Assembly (NCBI RefSeq): GCF_012927305.1
Contig: NZ_JABBGH010000003.1
Location: 806,001 to 870,000 of the forward strand
Direction: 5' to 3'
DNA: 64,000 bases
Source of the DNA: Hymenobacter polaris
Lineage (GTDB): Bacteria; Bacteroidota; Bacteroidia; Cytophagales; Hymenobacteraceae
The notes under the pieces are model-generated. The model saw only the letters and a program-made list of their open reading frames with translations, ran no database searches and had not been told where the DNA came from. The position numbers and the translations under genes were made by a program. Positions 55,200 to 63,487 of this stretch are shown here, piece by piece (within the stretch, counting starts at the first letter, position 1; every line of letters begins with the position of its first letter).

Positions 55200-57062
55200 A
55201 TGAGAAGTAAGAGCAAGTGGGCGCTGCTGCTGGGCTGGCTGCTGCTGGGCCAGCTGGCCGCCGCCCAAGCGCTGCGCAAAGACCTGCGCAAGGACTTTGG
55301 CGCCGTGGGTGATGGCAAAACCAACGACCAGGCCGCCTTTCAAAAAGCGGCGGCTTTCTTCAACCAGCGCGCCCAAACGCCGGCCGGCGCAGGCCCAGCG
55401 GTGCTAGTTATCCCTAGGGGGGTGTACCTGGTGGGGCAGCCGGCGGTAAACCCCGAGGGTGATGACGTGCTGAAGCTAGTGGGCTGCCGTAACCTAACCG
55501 TGCAGGGCGCCGATAGCGCCAGCACCGAAATTCGCTACGTGGCGGGCGTGCGCTACGGCTCCTTCAACCCGGCCACGCACCAGCCGTTCGAGGCGCCGAC
55601 GGCATTTTTTACCGACCGCGCCTACGCGGCGACGGTGGGTGTATGCATCACGCTGCAAAAATGCGAAAACGTAACCGTGGCCGGGCTCGCCATCAATGGC
55701 AATAGCGCCCAGGCCGTGGTGGGTGGGCACTGGGGCGACGTTGGAATTCAACTCAACTACGACGGAATTTTTGTGGGCGACTCGCGCCGCATTACCCTGC
55801 GCGGGCTGGCGCTGCACCACCTGGGGCGCGATGGTATTCAGGTGCTCAACCACTTGGCCAAGAGCCTGAACGACCCGCAACGCGACGACATCGTGCTCGA
55901 AAACTTGACTTGCCGCTACAACGGTCGCCAGGGCTTGTCCATTACCGGAGCCAATGGACTGCGGGCTACTAACTGCGACTTCAGCCACACCGGCCGGGTC
56001 ATCATTCCGGCCCTGGGCAAGGCGCTGTTTTCCAACCCCGGTGCGGGCGTCGATATAGAGCCCGAAGGCGGCTTCGCCACCAACCTGCGCTTCGACAATT
56101 GCCGCTTCGTGGACAACGCCGGCCAGGGTATTGTGTCGGACCGGCCGGGCGACGCTCATACCACCCAGCACATTGAGGTGCGTAACAGCCTCATCTGGGG
56201 CCTTACCAACTGGTCGGCCTGGGTGACGCAGCCGGGCTTTTTATTTACCGATTGCCGCATCTACGGCGCCTTCGTGCACGGCTGCCGGGCCGCCAATGCC
56301 GCCGAGGCCACGCGCTTCGTGCGCTGCACTTTCGAAGACCGGCCCTACCACGGCCAAACGGCCTACGGGCAGTTCCTGTTGCATTCCGATGGGGCGGCGC
56401 GCTACATGAGCTTCACCGACTGCCGCTTCGTGGGCACGCATAACTACCTGATGTGGGCCATCGTGAGCAAACCCCTGGCCGGCGACGTGCCCGATTCGGC
56501 CAGCTTCTTCCACCTGCGCCGCTGCACTTTTCTCTACGACTACGCCCAGCCCACGCAAGGCTCGAGCAACAACCTGCAGGGCGCCGTCTTTATGGGCGCC
56601 AACGTGTTCAGAGACGGGCCGCACCGCAGCAGCGGGCACCACACCGCCACGGTGCTGGGCAACGGCGCGCCGGCCACGCCTACTATCATCCGGGCGCCCG
56701 GCAGCTTGCAGCTGCTGGCCGCCAACTGCTCGTATGACCTCATCAATGGGCTCGACCTGGGCCGGGCCCCAGCGCGCGCCCGCGACTCGGCTAGCCTGGT
56801 TATCGGCGCCGCCAACTCGCTGACCCTGCACCAAACCTATCGCCCTAGGCCCGAGCTGTACGTGGGGCCCACGGCGCGCCTGGTGGTGAAGAAGGGCGGG
56901 TCCCTGGTGGTAGAAGCCAACACGCGCCTCACCCTGGCCGGCCAGCTGGTGGTGGAGGACGGCGCCTACTTCTACCTCGACCCTGGCGCTACCCTCACCA
57001 CCGTAGGCCGGGGTGGCATGCGCCTGGCTGCCAAGGCGATAAAGGGTCGCCGGCCCGGTTAG
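55200..57062 (+). CDS. Secreted right-handed beta-helix protein, pectate-lyase-like
   Basis: 620 residues. A signal peptide (WALLLGWLLLGQLAAAQA) is followed by the Pectate_lyase_3 lead-in KDFGAVGDGKTNDQAAFQKA. Long parallel beta-helix repeats then run from about 60 to 480 (for example CENVTVAGLAINGNSAQAVV and DDIVLENLTCRYNGRQGLSI). No T9SS tail is seen. The fold occurs in polysaccharide lyases, epimerases and glycosidases. The catalytic residues cannot be assigned by eye, so the substrate is open. I chose the ATG at 55200 because it starts the signal peptide; a TTG at 55188 overlaps a possible promoter element (CAACTTTG). A GH5 enzyme gene follows. Confidence 0.85.
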   Translation: MRSKSKWALLLGWLLLGQLAAAQALRKDLRKDFGAVGDGKTNDQAAFQKAAAFFNQRAQTPAGAGPAVLVIPRGVYLVGQPAVNPEGDDVLKLVGCRNLTVQGADSASTEIRYVAGVRYGSFNPATHQPFEAPTAFFTDRAYAATVGVCITLQKCENVTVAGLAINGNSAQAVVGGHWGDVGIQLNYDGIFVGDSRRITLRGLALHHLGRDGIQVLNHLAKSLNDPQRDDIVLENLTCRYNGRQGLSITGANGLRATNCDFSHTGRVIIPALGKALFSNPGAGVDIEPEGGFATNLRFDNCRFVDNAGQGIVSDRPGDAHTTQHIEVRNSLIWGLTNWSAWVTQPGFLFTDCRIYGAFVHGCRAANAAEATRFVRCTFEDRPYHGQTAYGQFLLHSDGAARYMSFTDCRFVGTHNYLMWAIVSKPLAGDVPDSASFFHLRRCTFLYDYAQPTQGSSNNLQGAVFMGANVFRDGPHRSSGHHTATVLGNGAPATPTIIRAPGSLQLLAANCSYDLINGLDLGRAPARARDSASLVIGAANSLTLHQTYRPRPELYVGPTARLVVKKGGSLVVEANTRLTLAGQLVVEDGAYFYLDPGATLTTVGRGGMRLAAKAIKGRRPG

Positions 57063-57165
57063 GCCCTAGGGCCAGCAACAGCGGAAAAGGGCTGGGCCAC
57101 CGAGCGTGAAAATATTTTTGGGGGTGTACTAAGGGTGAAGCGCTTGGGTGGCGTAATATTGATAT

Positions 57166-57193
57166 AGCTACCCGCAAACGTTTGCGGGTAGCT
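57166..57193. promoter_or_regulatory. 28-bp perfect palindrome upstream of the GH5 gene (core GCAAACGTTTGC)
   Basis: The palindrome is perfect for 28 bp and centred on CpG. Its core CGCAAACGTTTGCG is very like the operators of LacI/PurR-family regulators. It ends 33 bp before the GH5 ATG. A T-rich run follows, so it could also be a terminator hairpin for the gene upstream, although there is no room for a normal loop. Confidence 0.6.
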
Positions 57194-57226
57194 GGTTTCT
57201 TTTCCACCTCCTTTTCCCCACCCATT

Positions 57227-59275
57227 ATGCCCAATTTTATTGGTGGCGCGGCTTCGCGCTTGGTGGCGCAGCGTGTGCGCACCTACCTCCTTTTCTTACT
57301 GGCTGGCCTGAGCTGGCACTCGACCCTAGGCCAGAGCTTTTTGCAAGCCAGTGGCCCCAAAATGGTGAATGCCAGCAATCAGGAAGTGATTTTGCGGGGG
57401 GTGAACCTCGGTGGCTGGCAGGTGCAGGAGGGCTACATGATGAAGCCCGGCTTTAGCGGTACGCAGGGTTCCATTAAGAAGGGCCTCTACAACCAGGGCC
57501 AGAACGACGGGCAGGTGGAGAGTTTCTACCAGCAGTGGCGCGACAATTTCTTCACCAAGGCCGACATCGACTACCTGAAGGACAAGGGCTTTAACTGCGT
57601 GCGCCTGCCGCTGCACTACGAGCTGTTTCTGACGGCCAGCCAGCGCGGCGTGCGCACCGGCGTGAGCAAGGGCAGCACCAGCTACGGCGACTACCTCAAC
57701 GCCTTGCGCGGCTGGTACGGCAACAACCAGCTCTTTACCGACCCCAGCACCCTAGAGGGCTTCCGGCTGATTGACGAAGTGCTGAGCTGGTGCGGCGGCA
57801 ACGGCATGTACGTGGTACTGGACCTGCACGCCGCCCCCGGCGCCCAGGGCTCCGACACCAACATCTCGGACGCGCTGGTGAGTGGCGGCAACGACTTCTG
57901 GAACAACCAGATAAACCAGGACGTGGCCAACCGCCTGTGGCAGGCGCTCTCGACCCGCTACAAGGGCGACCCGCGCGTAGCCATGTACGACGTGCTCAAC
58001 GAGCCCAACAACATCCCCAACACCAGCAGCCAGAACGGCAATCAGCGCCTGCACGACGTGCTGCAGCGCTTTATCAACACTATTCGGGGCAACGGCGACA
58101 ACCACCTCATCTTGCTGGAGGGCAACGGCTTTGGCAACGACTACAACTACATGGAGAAGCGCACCTTCTCGAACACGGCCAACCTGGTGTACAACTCGCA
58201 CCGCTACAGCGGCAGCGGCTACGAGATTGATAACAACCCCAACTCGGTGGATGGCAACCAGCCCAACAGCCTGCGCCTGATTGGCAACCTCACGCGGTTT
58301 CGCTCGGACAACAACGTGCCCATCTGGGTGGGCGAAACCGGCGAAAACTCCGCGCAGTGGATGAGCGACGCGGCCAAGGGCCTCAACCAAGTAGGCATCG
58401 GCTACTGCCACTGGACGTATAAGCGCTTCGAAAACAACTCGAACGCGGCGCTTTTTCACATTAACTCGCCCTACGTGGTGGATGGCGCGGGCAACATCCC
58501 GGCCGCGCTGCAGAATATCAAGTTTGCCAACTGCGTGGTGAACACCAGCACCCTGAACGCGGTGGCGCCCAACCCTGGCGGCGCGGTGCGCAACACCCGC
58601 GCGCCCATCGGCCAGGTTATCACCCTCAAGGCGGTTATCAACGGCAAGTATGTATCGGGCGAGAACGGCGCGCAGGCCATGACCTGCACCCGCGCCACGG
58701 CCGGCACCTGGGAGCAGTTTGCGGTGGTGGATGCGGGCAACGGCAAGGTGTACTTGCGCAGCCAAAATCAGTACGTTTCGAGCGAGAACGGCACCCAGGC
58801 GATGAACGCCAACCGCACCAGCCCCGGCTGGTGGGAAGCCTTCGACTGGATTGTGAACGCCGACGGCACCATCAGCCTAGGGGGCTACAACGGCCGCTAC
58901 GTGAGCAGCGAGAACGGCCAGCAGGCCATTACGTGCAATCGCATGACCATCTCGGGCTGGGAGGCCTTCAGCTACACCGTAGTGGGCACCGCCCGCACCG
59001 CTAATGTGCTAGCCACCAGCAGCGCCAGCGCTGACCCGGCCGGCGCCTACTACCCCAACCCCGTGCTCGACCACCTCACCTACGCCGTGCCCGCGGGCCT
59101 AGGGGCCCATACCCTGACCCTGAGTGATGCCACCGGCCGCACCGTACTAAGCCGCGCCTACGGCCGCACCGGTCCCGAAAATACCTTGGATGCCAGCGGC
59201 CTGGCCAGCGGCCTTTACCTGGTGCGGTTGGCGGGCGAGGGCTTCGCGCAGTCGTTTAAGTTCACCAAAGAGTAG
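57227..59275 (+). CDS. Secreted GH5 glycosidase with fascin-like domain and T9SS sorting tail
   Basis: 682 residues. A signal peptide (TYLLFLLAGLSWHSTLGQS) is followed by a GH5 catalytic domain, about residues 40-460. It contains VILRGVNLGGWQVQEGYMM, GFNCVRLPLHYELF, the acid/base Glu in YDVLNEPNN and the nucleophile Glu in PIWVGETGENSAQW. A fascin-like beta-trefoil segment follows (about 470-600), with three repeats of the type GKYVSGENGAQAM, NQYVSSENGTQAM and GRYVSSENGQQAI. The last 75 residues are a T9SS type A sorting domain (YYPNPVLDHLTY, SGLASGLYLVRLAG). The enzyme should be exported by the T9SS and act on beta-glucans or related chains. The ATG at 57227 (MPNFIGGAASRL) is the most likely start. 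Confidence 0.93.
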   Translation: MPNFIGGAASRLVAQRVRTYLLFLLAGLSWHSTLGQSFLQASGPKMVNASNQEVILRGVNLGGWQVQEGYMMKPGFSGTQGSIKKGLYNQGQNDGQVESFYQQWRDNFFTKADIDYLKDKGFNCVRLPLHYELFLTASQRGVRTGVSKGSTSYGDYLNALRGWYGNNQLFTDPSTLEGFRLIDEVLSWCGGNGMYVVLDLHAAPGAQGSDTNISDALVSGGNDFWNNQINQDVANRLWQALSTRYKGDPRVAMYDVLNEPNNIPNTSSQNGNQRLHDVLQRFINTIRGNGDNHLILLEGNGFGNDYNYMEKRTFSNTANLVYNSHRYSGSGYEIDNNPNSVDGNQPNSLRLIGNLTRFRSDNNVPIWVGETGENSAQWMSDAAKGLNQVGIGYCHWTYKRFENNSNAALFHINSPYVVDGAGNIPAALQNIKFANCVVNTSTLNAVAPNPGGAVRNTRAPIGQVITLKAVINGKYVSGENGAQAMTCTRATAGTWEQFAVVDAGNGKVYLRSQNQYVSSENGTQAMNANRTSPGWWEAFDWIVNADGTISLGGYNGRYVSSENGQQAITCNRMTISGWEAFSYTVVGTARTANVLATSSASADPAGAYYPNPVLDHLTYAVPAGLGAHTLTLSDATGRTVLSRAYGRTGPENTLDASGLASGLYLVRLAGEGFAQSFKFTKE

Positions 59276-59289
59276 AGGATATGACATAC

Positions 59290-59380
59290 GACCGTCATGC
59301 TGAGCGCAGCCGAAGCATCTCTACCACGCCGCCTAGGATGATGTTTGGTAGAGATGCTTCGGCTGCGCTCAGCAGGACGG
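59290..59380. repeat. Dispersed long hairpin, copy G (after the GH5 gene)
   Basis: Arms of about 36 bp start GACCGTCATGCTGAGCGCAG. The middle reads GCGCAGCCGAAG and its complement. It begins 15 bp past the GH5 stop codon. The outer end of the right arm has one change (AGCAGGACGG). Confidence 0.9.
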
Positions 59381-59490
59381 CCTTGTATCAAATAGCTTTC
59401 ATAGAGTGAGGCGCAAAACTGCCAGCTTGCCCTAGTCGGTAAGCCAAGTTGCCCGTATAGCAAGGCCTACCCTGAACCTCGCTTTCCTCC

Positions 59491-60003
59491 ATGAAAAAGA
59501 AAACCCCTCGCCCCGCCAAGTTTTGGCCCACGCTGGGCTTTGCCGCGCTGGCGGGCTCGCGCGCTACCAGCGCCCCGGCCTTCCTCAGCCAGTACCTCTC
59601 GCACCAGGCCCTGAGCCCGGCGCTGGCCAAGTCGCCGCTGCGCTTCTTCGCCCGGCCCGGCGTAACTATTGCCCTGGAACTGCTGGTGGCTGGCGAAATA
59701 GTGGGCGATAAAATGCCCAGCGCCCCCGACCGCACCGTGCCCCAGCAGCTGGCTACCCGCACCGCGTCGGGCGCGCTGGTGGGCGCCACGCTCTACAAGG
59801 CCAAGGGCGGCAATGCGCTGGTGGGCGCCCTGGTAGGCGGCCTAGGCACGGTGGCCGCCACCTACGCCACCTGGTGGCTGCGCACCCAAGCCAGCCAGCA
59901 GTTCAACCTCGACTCGGGCCTGGTGGGCGCGGGCGAAGACGCCCTGGTGCTGGCCGCCGGCACCGCCCTGGCCAAGGCGCAGGGCCCCACGACTGCGCAG
60001 TAG
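59491..60003 (+). CDS. DUF4126-like membrane protein
   Basis: 170 residues. The N-terminal segment (LGFAALAGSRATSAPAFLSQ) is the DUF4126 hallmark. The hydrophobic stretches FFARPGVTIALELLVAGEIV and NALVGALVGGLGTVAATYAT suggest three or four membrane passes. The family is of unknown function. It lies between a dispersed hairpin and the lpd promoter, so it is probably transcribed alone. The start is the first ATG of the frame and gives a short basic leader (KKKTPRPAKFW) before the first helix. Confidence 0.82.
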   Translation: MKKKTPRPAKFWPTLGFAALAGSRATSAPAFLSQYLSHQALSPALAKSPLRFFARPGVTIALELLVAGEIVGDKMPSAPDRTVPQQLATRTASGALVGATLYKAKGGNALVGALVGGLGTVAATYATWWLRTQASQQFNLDSGLVGAGEDALVLAAGTALAKAQGPTTAQ

Positions 60004-60029
60004 CAACGGGTTCGCCTGCCGCTGCTTGG

Positions 60030-60037
60030 TATCTTTG
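60030..60037 (+). promoter_or_regulatory. -7 promoter element of lpd (TATCTTTG)
   Basis: An exact TAnnTTTG match 44 bp upstream of the lpd ATG. Transcription should begin a few bases later, so the GC-rich hairpin at 60041-60062 would be at the very 5' end of the mRNA. Confidence 0.65.
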
Positions 60038-60040
60038 TGA

Positions 60041-60062
60041 GGCCGGCCCCCAGGGGCCGGCC
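60041..60062 (+). promoter_or_regulatory. Leader hairpin of lpd
   Basis: A perfect 10-bp GC-only stem (GGCCGGCCCC with GGGGCCGGCC, turn CA) lies 20 bp upstream of the ATG. A nearly identical element precedes the flavin monooxygenase at 34567. It could protect the 5' end or regulate translation. Confidence 0.6.
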
Positions 60063-60081
60063 TCACTCGTTTCCTGCGTTT

Positions 60082-61488
60082 ATGAATCAGTACGACGTTA
60101 CCGTTATCGGCTCGGGGCCGGGCGGGTATGTGGCGGCCATCCGCTGCGCGCAATTGGGCCTGAAAACGGCGCTCATCGAGAAGTACCCGACCCTAGGGGG
60201 CACCTGCCTCAACGTGGGCTGCATCCCCAGTAAGGCGCTGCTCGACAGCACCGAGCACTACCACAACGCCCACAGCACCTTCAAGGAGCATGGCATCGAG
60301 CTGGAAAACCTGGCCGTGAACATGAACCAGATGATTGACCGCAAAAACGGCGTGGTGAAAGCCAACGTGGACGGCATCGCCTACCTGATGAAAAAGAACA
60401 AAATCGACGTGCTCAAGGGCGTCGGTTCGTTCGTGGACAAGAACCACCTCAGTATCGCGCCCACTGAGGGCGGCGAGGCGCAGCAGATTGAAACCAAGAA
60501 CGTTATCATCGCCACCGGCTCGAAGCCCACGGTGCTACCGTTCATTCAGCAGGACAAGCAGCGCATCATCACCAGCACCGAGGCCCTCAACATCCGCGAA
60601 GTGCCCAAGCACCTCATCGTGATTGGCGGCGGCGTAATTGGCCTCGAAATGGCGTCGGTGTACGCCCGCCTGGGCGCCAAGGTGAGCGTGGTCGAGTTCA
60701 CCGACAGCATCATCCCCACTATGGACCTGGCCCTCGGGAAGGAGCTGAAGCGCATCCTGGGCAAAATTGGCATCCAGTTTTACCTGGGCCACAAAGTGAC
60801 CGGCGCCACCCGCGAGGGCGACACCGTGACCGTGACGGCCACCACGCCCAAGGGCGAGGAGTTGAAGCTGGAAGGCGACTACTGCCTGGTGGCCGTGGGC
60901 CGCGCGCCCTACACCGCGGGCCTCAACCTCGAAGCCGCCGGCGTGCAGATGGAGGAGCGCGGCCGCATCAAGGTCGATGCCTACCTACAAACCAACGTGC
61001 CCGGCATCTACGCCATCGGCGACGTGGTGCGCGGCGCCATGCTGGCTCACAAAGCCGAGGAAGAAGGCACGTTCGTGGCCGAAACCATTGCCGGCCAGAA
61101 GCCCCACGTCAACTACCTGCTCATCCCCGGTGTGGTGTACACCTGGCCCGAGGTGGCCGGCGTGGGCTTCACCGAGGAGCAGCTCAAGGCCGACGGCCGC
61201 GCCTACAAGGTGGGTAACTTCCCCTTTAAAGCCAGCGGCCGCGCCCGCGCCAGCATGGACACCGACGGCTTCGTGAAGGTGCTGGCCGACAAAGCCACCG
61301 ACGAAATCCTGGGCGTGCACATGATTGGCCCGCGCATCGCCGACCTCATCGCCGAAGCCGTGACGGCCATGGAGTTCCGCGCCTCGGCCGAGGACGTAGC
61401 CCGCATGAGCCACGCCCACCCCACCTACGCCGAAGCCATGAAGGAAGCCTGCCTCGCCGCCACCGAAAACCGGGCCATCCACATCTAG
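60082..61488 (+). CDS. lpd: Dihydrolipoamide dehydrogenase (E3)
   Basis: 468 residues. FAD site: YDVTVIGSGPGGYVAAIRCA. The redox disulfide is GGTCLNVGCIPSKALL. The NAD-binding motif is LIVIGGGVIGLEMASVYARL. The FAD-ribityl site is QTNVPGIYAIGDVVRG. The catalytic His-Glu pair near the C-terminus is SHAHPTYAEAMKE. It reoxidises lipoyl groups of pyruvate and 2-oxoglutarate dehydrogenases and of the glycine cleavage system. It is monocistronic here. The last nine residues ATENRAIHI and the terminator behind the gene are repeated about 800 bp downstream. Confidence 0.98.
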   Translation: MNQYDVTVIGSGPGGYVAAIRCAQLGLKTALIEKYPTLGGTCLNVGCIPSKALLDSTEHYHNAHSTFKEHGIELENLAVNMNQMIDRKNGVVKANVDGIAYLMKKNKIDVLKGVGSFVDKNHLSIAPTEGGEAQQIETKNVIIATGSKPTVLPFIQQDKQRIITSTEALNIREVPKHLIVIGGGVIGLEMASVYARLGAKVSVVEFTDSIIPTMDLALGKELKRILGKIGIQFYLGHKVTGATREGDTVTVTATTPKGEELKLEGDYCLVAVGRAPYTAGLNLEAAGVQMEERGRIKVDAYLQTNVPGIYAIGDVVRGAMLAHKAEEEGTFVAETIAGQKPHVNYLLIPGVVYTWPEVAGVGFTEEQLKADGRAYKVGNFPFKASGRARASMDTDGFVKVLADKATDEILGVHMIGPRIADLIAEAVTAMEFRASAEDVARMSHAHPTYAEAMKEACLAATENRAIHI

Positions 61489-61550
61489 GCCCTAGGGGTA
61501 CCCAGCCACGCAAAAGCGCCTGAAGCTACCGTAGCTTCAGGCGCTTTTGC
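61459..61550. repeat. 92-bp direct repeat, copy 1 (lpd 3' end and terminator)
   Basis: It covers the last nine lpd codons, the TAG, a CCCTAGGGG site and the whole terminator. It differs from copy 2 (62262-62353) at two positions. Confidence 0.95.
61510..61550 (+). terminator. Intrinsic terminator of lpd
   Basis: A 20-bp stem around a single C. It starts GCAAAAGCGCC and ends with the complement, GGCGCTTTTGC. It lies 22 bp after the lpd stop codon. Confidence 0.9.
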
Positions 61551-61563
61551 TTTACCTTGCAGC

Positions 61564-61956
61564 GTGACCAAAGCCGACCATATTGCTTACTGGATGACTA
61601 CCGCCAATCAGAACTGGCAGGAAGTCGGCAGTATGTTCGCAGCGGGTACGTATGTGCCATGTTTGTTCTGGGCGCACCTGACCATTGAAAAGTTGGCGAA
61701 GGCACTGTGGGTGCAGGATAACGTGGGTGATACACCACCTTTCACACATAACATAGCCCGACTGCTGGCCGATACCAACCTGGTGTTGACCCCAGCGCAA
61801 GCCACCTTTGTGCAGCAATTGAATACTTTTCAGTTGGAAGGACGTTATGAAAGCTACACGGCCAACCTGCGCCAATTAGCAACCGCTGCTTTCACGCAGT
61901 CTGTCCTGCAAGACGTTACCGACCTTCGCCAATGTATACTCAAGCAACTGCCCTAG
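61564..61956 (+). CDS. HEPN-domain protein (toxin of a HEPN/MNT pair)
   Basis: 130 residues from a GTG at 61564. The chain is an all-helical HEPN domain: HIAYWMTTANQNWQEVGSMF, then FWAHLTIEKLAKALWV, then TPPFTHNIARLLAD. These small HEPN proteins are usually RNases or RNA-binding toxins. The exact catalytic Rx4-6H residues are not certain here, since the R is not clear beside the His. It overlaps the nucleotidyltransferase gene by 25 bp and the two form a toxin-antitoxin module. It starts 13 bp after the direct repeat that ends lpd, so it may be read from a promoter inside that segment. Confidence 0.85.
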   Translation: MTKADHIAYWMTTANQNWQEVGSMFAAGTYVPCLFWAHLTIEKLAKALWVQDNVGDTPPFTHNIARLLADTNLVLTPAQATFVQQLNTFQLEGRYESYTANLRQLATAAFTQSVLQDVTDLRQCILKQLP

Positions 61957-62291
61957 AGCGGGTCAAGGCCTTCGCCGAAAGCATTCGCAGCCAGCGTATT
62001 TCGTTGCGAAAAGTAATTCTGTTCGGCTCGTATGCCCGCAATGAGCAGCGGGAGTTTTCGGATATTGACGTGGCCCTAGTGGCCGATGAGTTTACCGGGT
62101 TCGGCTTCCAGGACGTGGGTCTGATTGGAGCGGCTATGGCGCAGAAGTTATTTATTGCTATTGAACCGCATACCTTCTCGCCCGAGCAGTTCACCGACTG
62201 GAATCCGTTTGTACAGGAAATCAAGCGCACCGGCATCATAATAGGCGAATGGGAGCCAACTGCCACCGAGAACCGGGCCATCCACATCTAG
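61932..62291 (+). CDS. MNT-type nucleotidyltransferase (antitoxin) with a foreign C-terminus
   Basis: 119 residues. The minimal nucleotidyltransferase motif is LFGSYARNEQREFSDIDVAL, that is GS-x10-DxD with three acidic metal ligands. In HEPN/MNT pairs the MNT protein adds nucleotides to, or AMPylates, the HEPN toxin and so neutralises it. The last nine residues ATENRAIHI are identical to the C-terminus of lpd and are encoded by the second direct repeat. The natural MNT end was therefore replaced or extended by an lpd tail at the junction. The overlap with the HEPN frame (25 bp) implies coupled translation. Confidence 0.9.
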   Translation: MYTQATALERVKAFAESIRSQRISLRKVILFGSYARNEQREFSDIDVALVADEFTGFGFQDVGLIGAAMAQKLFIAIEPHTFSPEQFTDWNPFVQEIKRTGIIIGEWEPTATENRAIHI

Positions 62292-62353
62292 GCCCTAGGG
62301 GTACCCAGCCACGCAAAAGCGCCTGAAGCTACGGTAGCTTCAGGCGCTTTTGC
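62262..62353. repeat. 92-bp direct repeat, copy 2 (MNT 3' end and terminator)
   Basis: 90 of 92 positions are identical to copy 1. One change is GAA to GAG in a Glu codon and the other is at the centre of the terminator stem, so both the peptide and the hairpin are kept. Confidence 0.95.
62313..62353 (+). terminator. Intrinsic terminator of the HEPN/MNT pair
   Basis: The same hairpin as at 61510-61550, with the central base changed from C to G. It lies 22 bp after the MNT stop codon and is 22 bp from the stop of the minus-strand gene at 62375. Confidence 0.9.
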
Positions 62354-62374
62354 ATTTGTAAGCATAAAAGCTGG

Positions 62375-63352
62375 CTATCCTCTGCGTTTTAAAGAACTAA
62401 TAATCACCGCTTGTATATTTTTTATGAATTCATCGAAGTTTTCAATAGAGCAAATAAAAAATTGAGAATAATATTTATTTAAAATATAAACAGATGATTC
62501 TTGTAAATTATCTATCTCCTTTATTGGTGAATGATAGGTATTATATTTCCTATTTTTAAACTTAATTTGCTTAGATTCGAAAGATTCAATATTAATATCT
62601 TTCTTAAGTTTTTTGAACCTCTTGAATATCATCTTGTGATGGTCTGCAAAATCATGACCTAAACTACTGCCAAATATAAGCCAAGGTATCTTGCTGGCTA
62701 TTTCCTCAATTGATTCTGTTTGCTTGATGCTTTCAATAGAAATGTCTTTATTGAATAAATAAAGCTCTGCGTTTGTAATTAGAACCGGAATAATAAAAAA
62801 TGGCAAAGCATCCCCAATGTGATTTAGAGTATTGAATTCTATGCTTTCTTTTAATAAATATGGTAAGGCATATTTAAGTTGTGAAATACCGTGTTTGATG
62901 TCTTTATCAAATACTTCTCCATTTGCGAGATTTATCTCTGTGCCTTTTAAAGAGTAGTTAAATTCATTTTCAAAATTATATATTGGTTCTTCATTAATGG
63001 CTTTAGTTGAGAATGCACTGACTACTTTGCAAGTTCCTCCCAGGGTAAAGGTTGAAAAGTCAAGTGGATTAACTTCGGGCAAGAAAGCCCATACCTTACC
63101 CTCATCTCGGAATTTACATTCTCCAATAATTGCCAATCTACTTGTTATTTTGTTTGAATTACTGAATGGTGAGAACCCTAATCCGTGAATGTCTACTGAA
63201 AACTCCTTGTTTGCAGCGCCGTCCAGTCTGCTATAACTATAGTCATACGAGGTATGAATACGATATTTTGCTAATATTTTAGCGACTTCATATTCAAGAG
63301 GTATACTTGAGGACAAAAGTCTCGCTTTCCATTTTTTAGATAATTCGCTCAT
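62375..63352 (-). CDS. AT-rich hypothetical protein with a PD-(D/E)XK nuclease-like core
   Basis: 325 residues that I do not recognise as a named family. In the first 90 residues a helix with Glu (SIPLEYEVAKILAKY) is followed by EFSVDIHG (Asp54) and then LAIIGECKFRD (Glu78, Lys80). That spacing of D then ExK is the core of the PD-(D/E)XK nuclease fold. The rest is Lys/Ile/Asn-rich. The gene is strikingly AT-rich compared with lpd and the rest of the window, which points to recent transfer. It is flanked by a HEPN/MNT pair on one side and a decayed HEPN gene on the other. A restriction or other defence nuclease is possible but not shown. Confidence 0.6.
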   Translation of the reverse strand: MSELSKKWKARLLSSSIPLEYEVAKILAKYRIHTSYDYSYSRLDGAANKEFSVDIHGLGFSPFSNSNKITSRLAIIGECKFRDEGKVWAFLPEVNPLDFSTFTLGGTCKVVSAFSTKAINEEPIYNFENEFNYSLKGTEINLANGEVFDKDIKHGISQLKYALPYLLKESIEFNTLNHIGDALPFFIIPVLITNAELYLFNKDISIESIKQTESIEEIASKIPWLIFGSSLGHDFADHHKMIFKRFKKLKKDINIESFESKQIKFKNRKYNTYHSPIKEIDNLQESSVYILNKYYSQFFICSIENFDEFIKNIQAVIISSLKRRG

Positions 63353-63487
63353 TTTTACTTGAAATAAAGATGCTTTTCAGTGGAACCTGGTAAGATAGAT
63401 TGCTTCCGGTTGCCAATATTACAAGAAAGGATATAACTGAATGACAGGCTTCTTGTGTTTCCGCCGCTTCCTGAGTATATTGGTTAT

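Noticed and set aside
57752..58765. 337-codon minus-strand frame opposite the GH5 gene
   Set aside because: Antisense to a catalytic domain with visible GH5 motifs.
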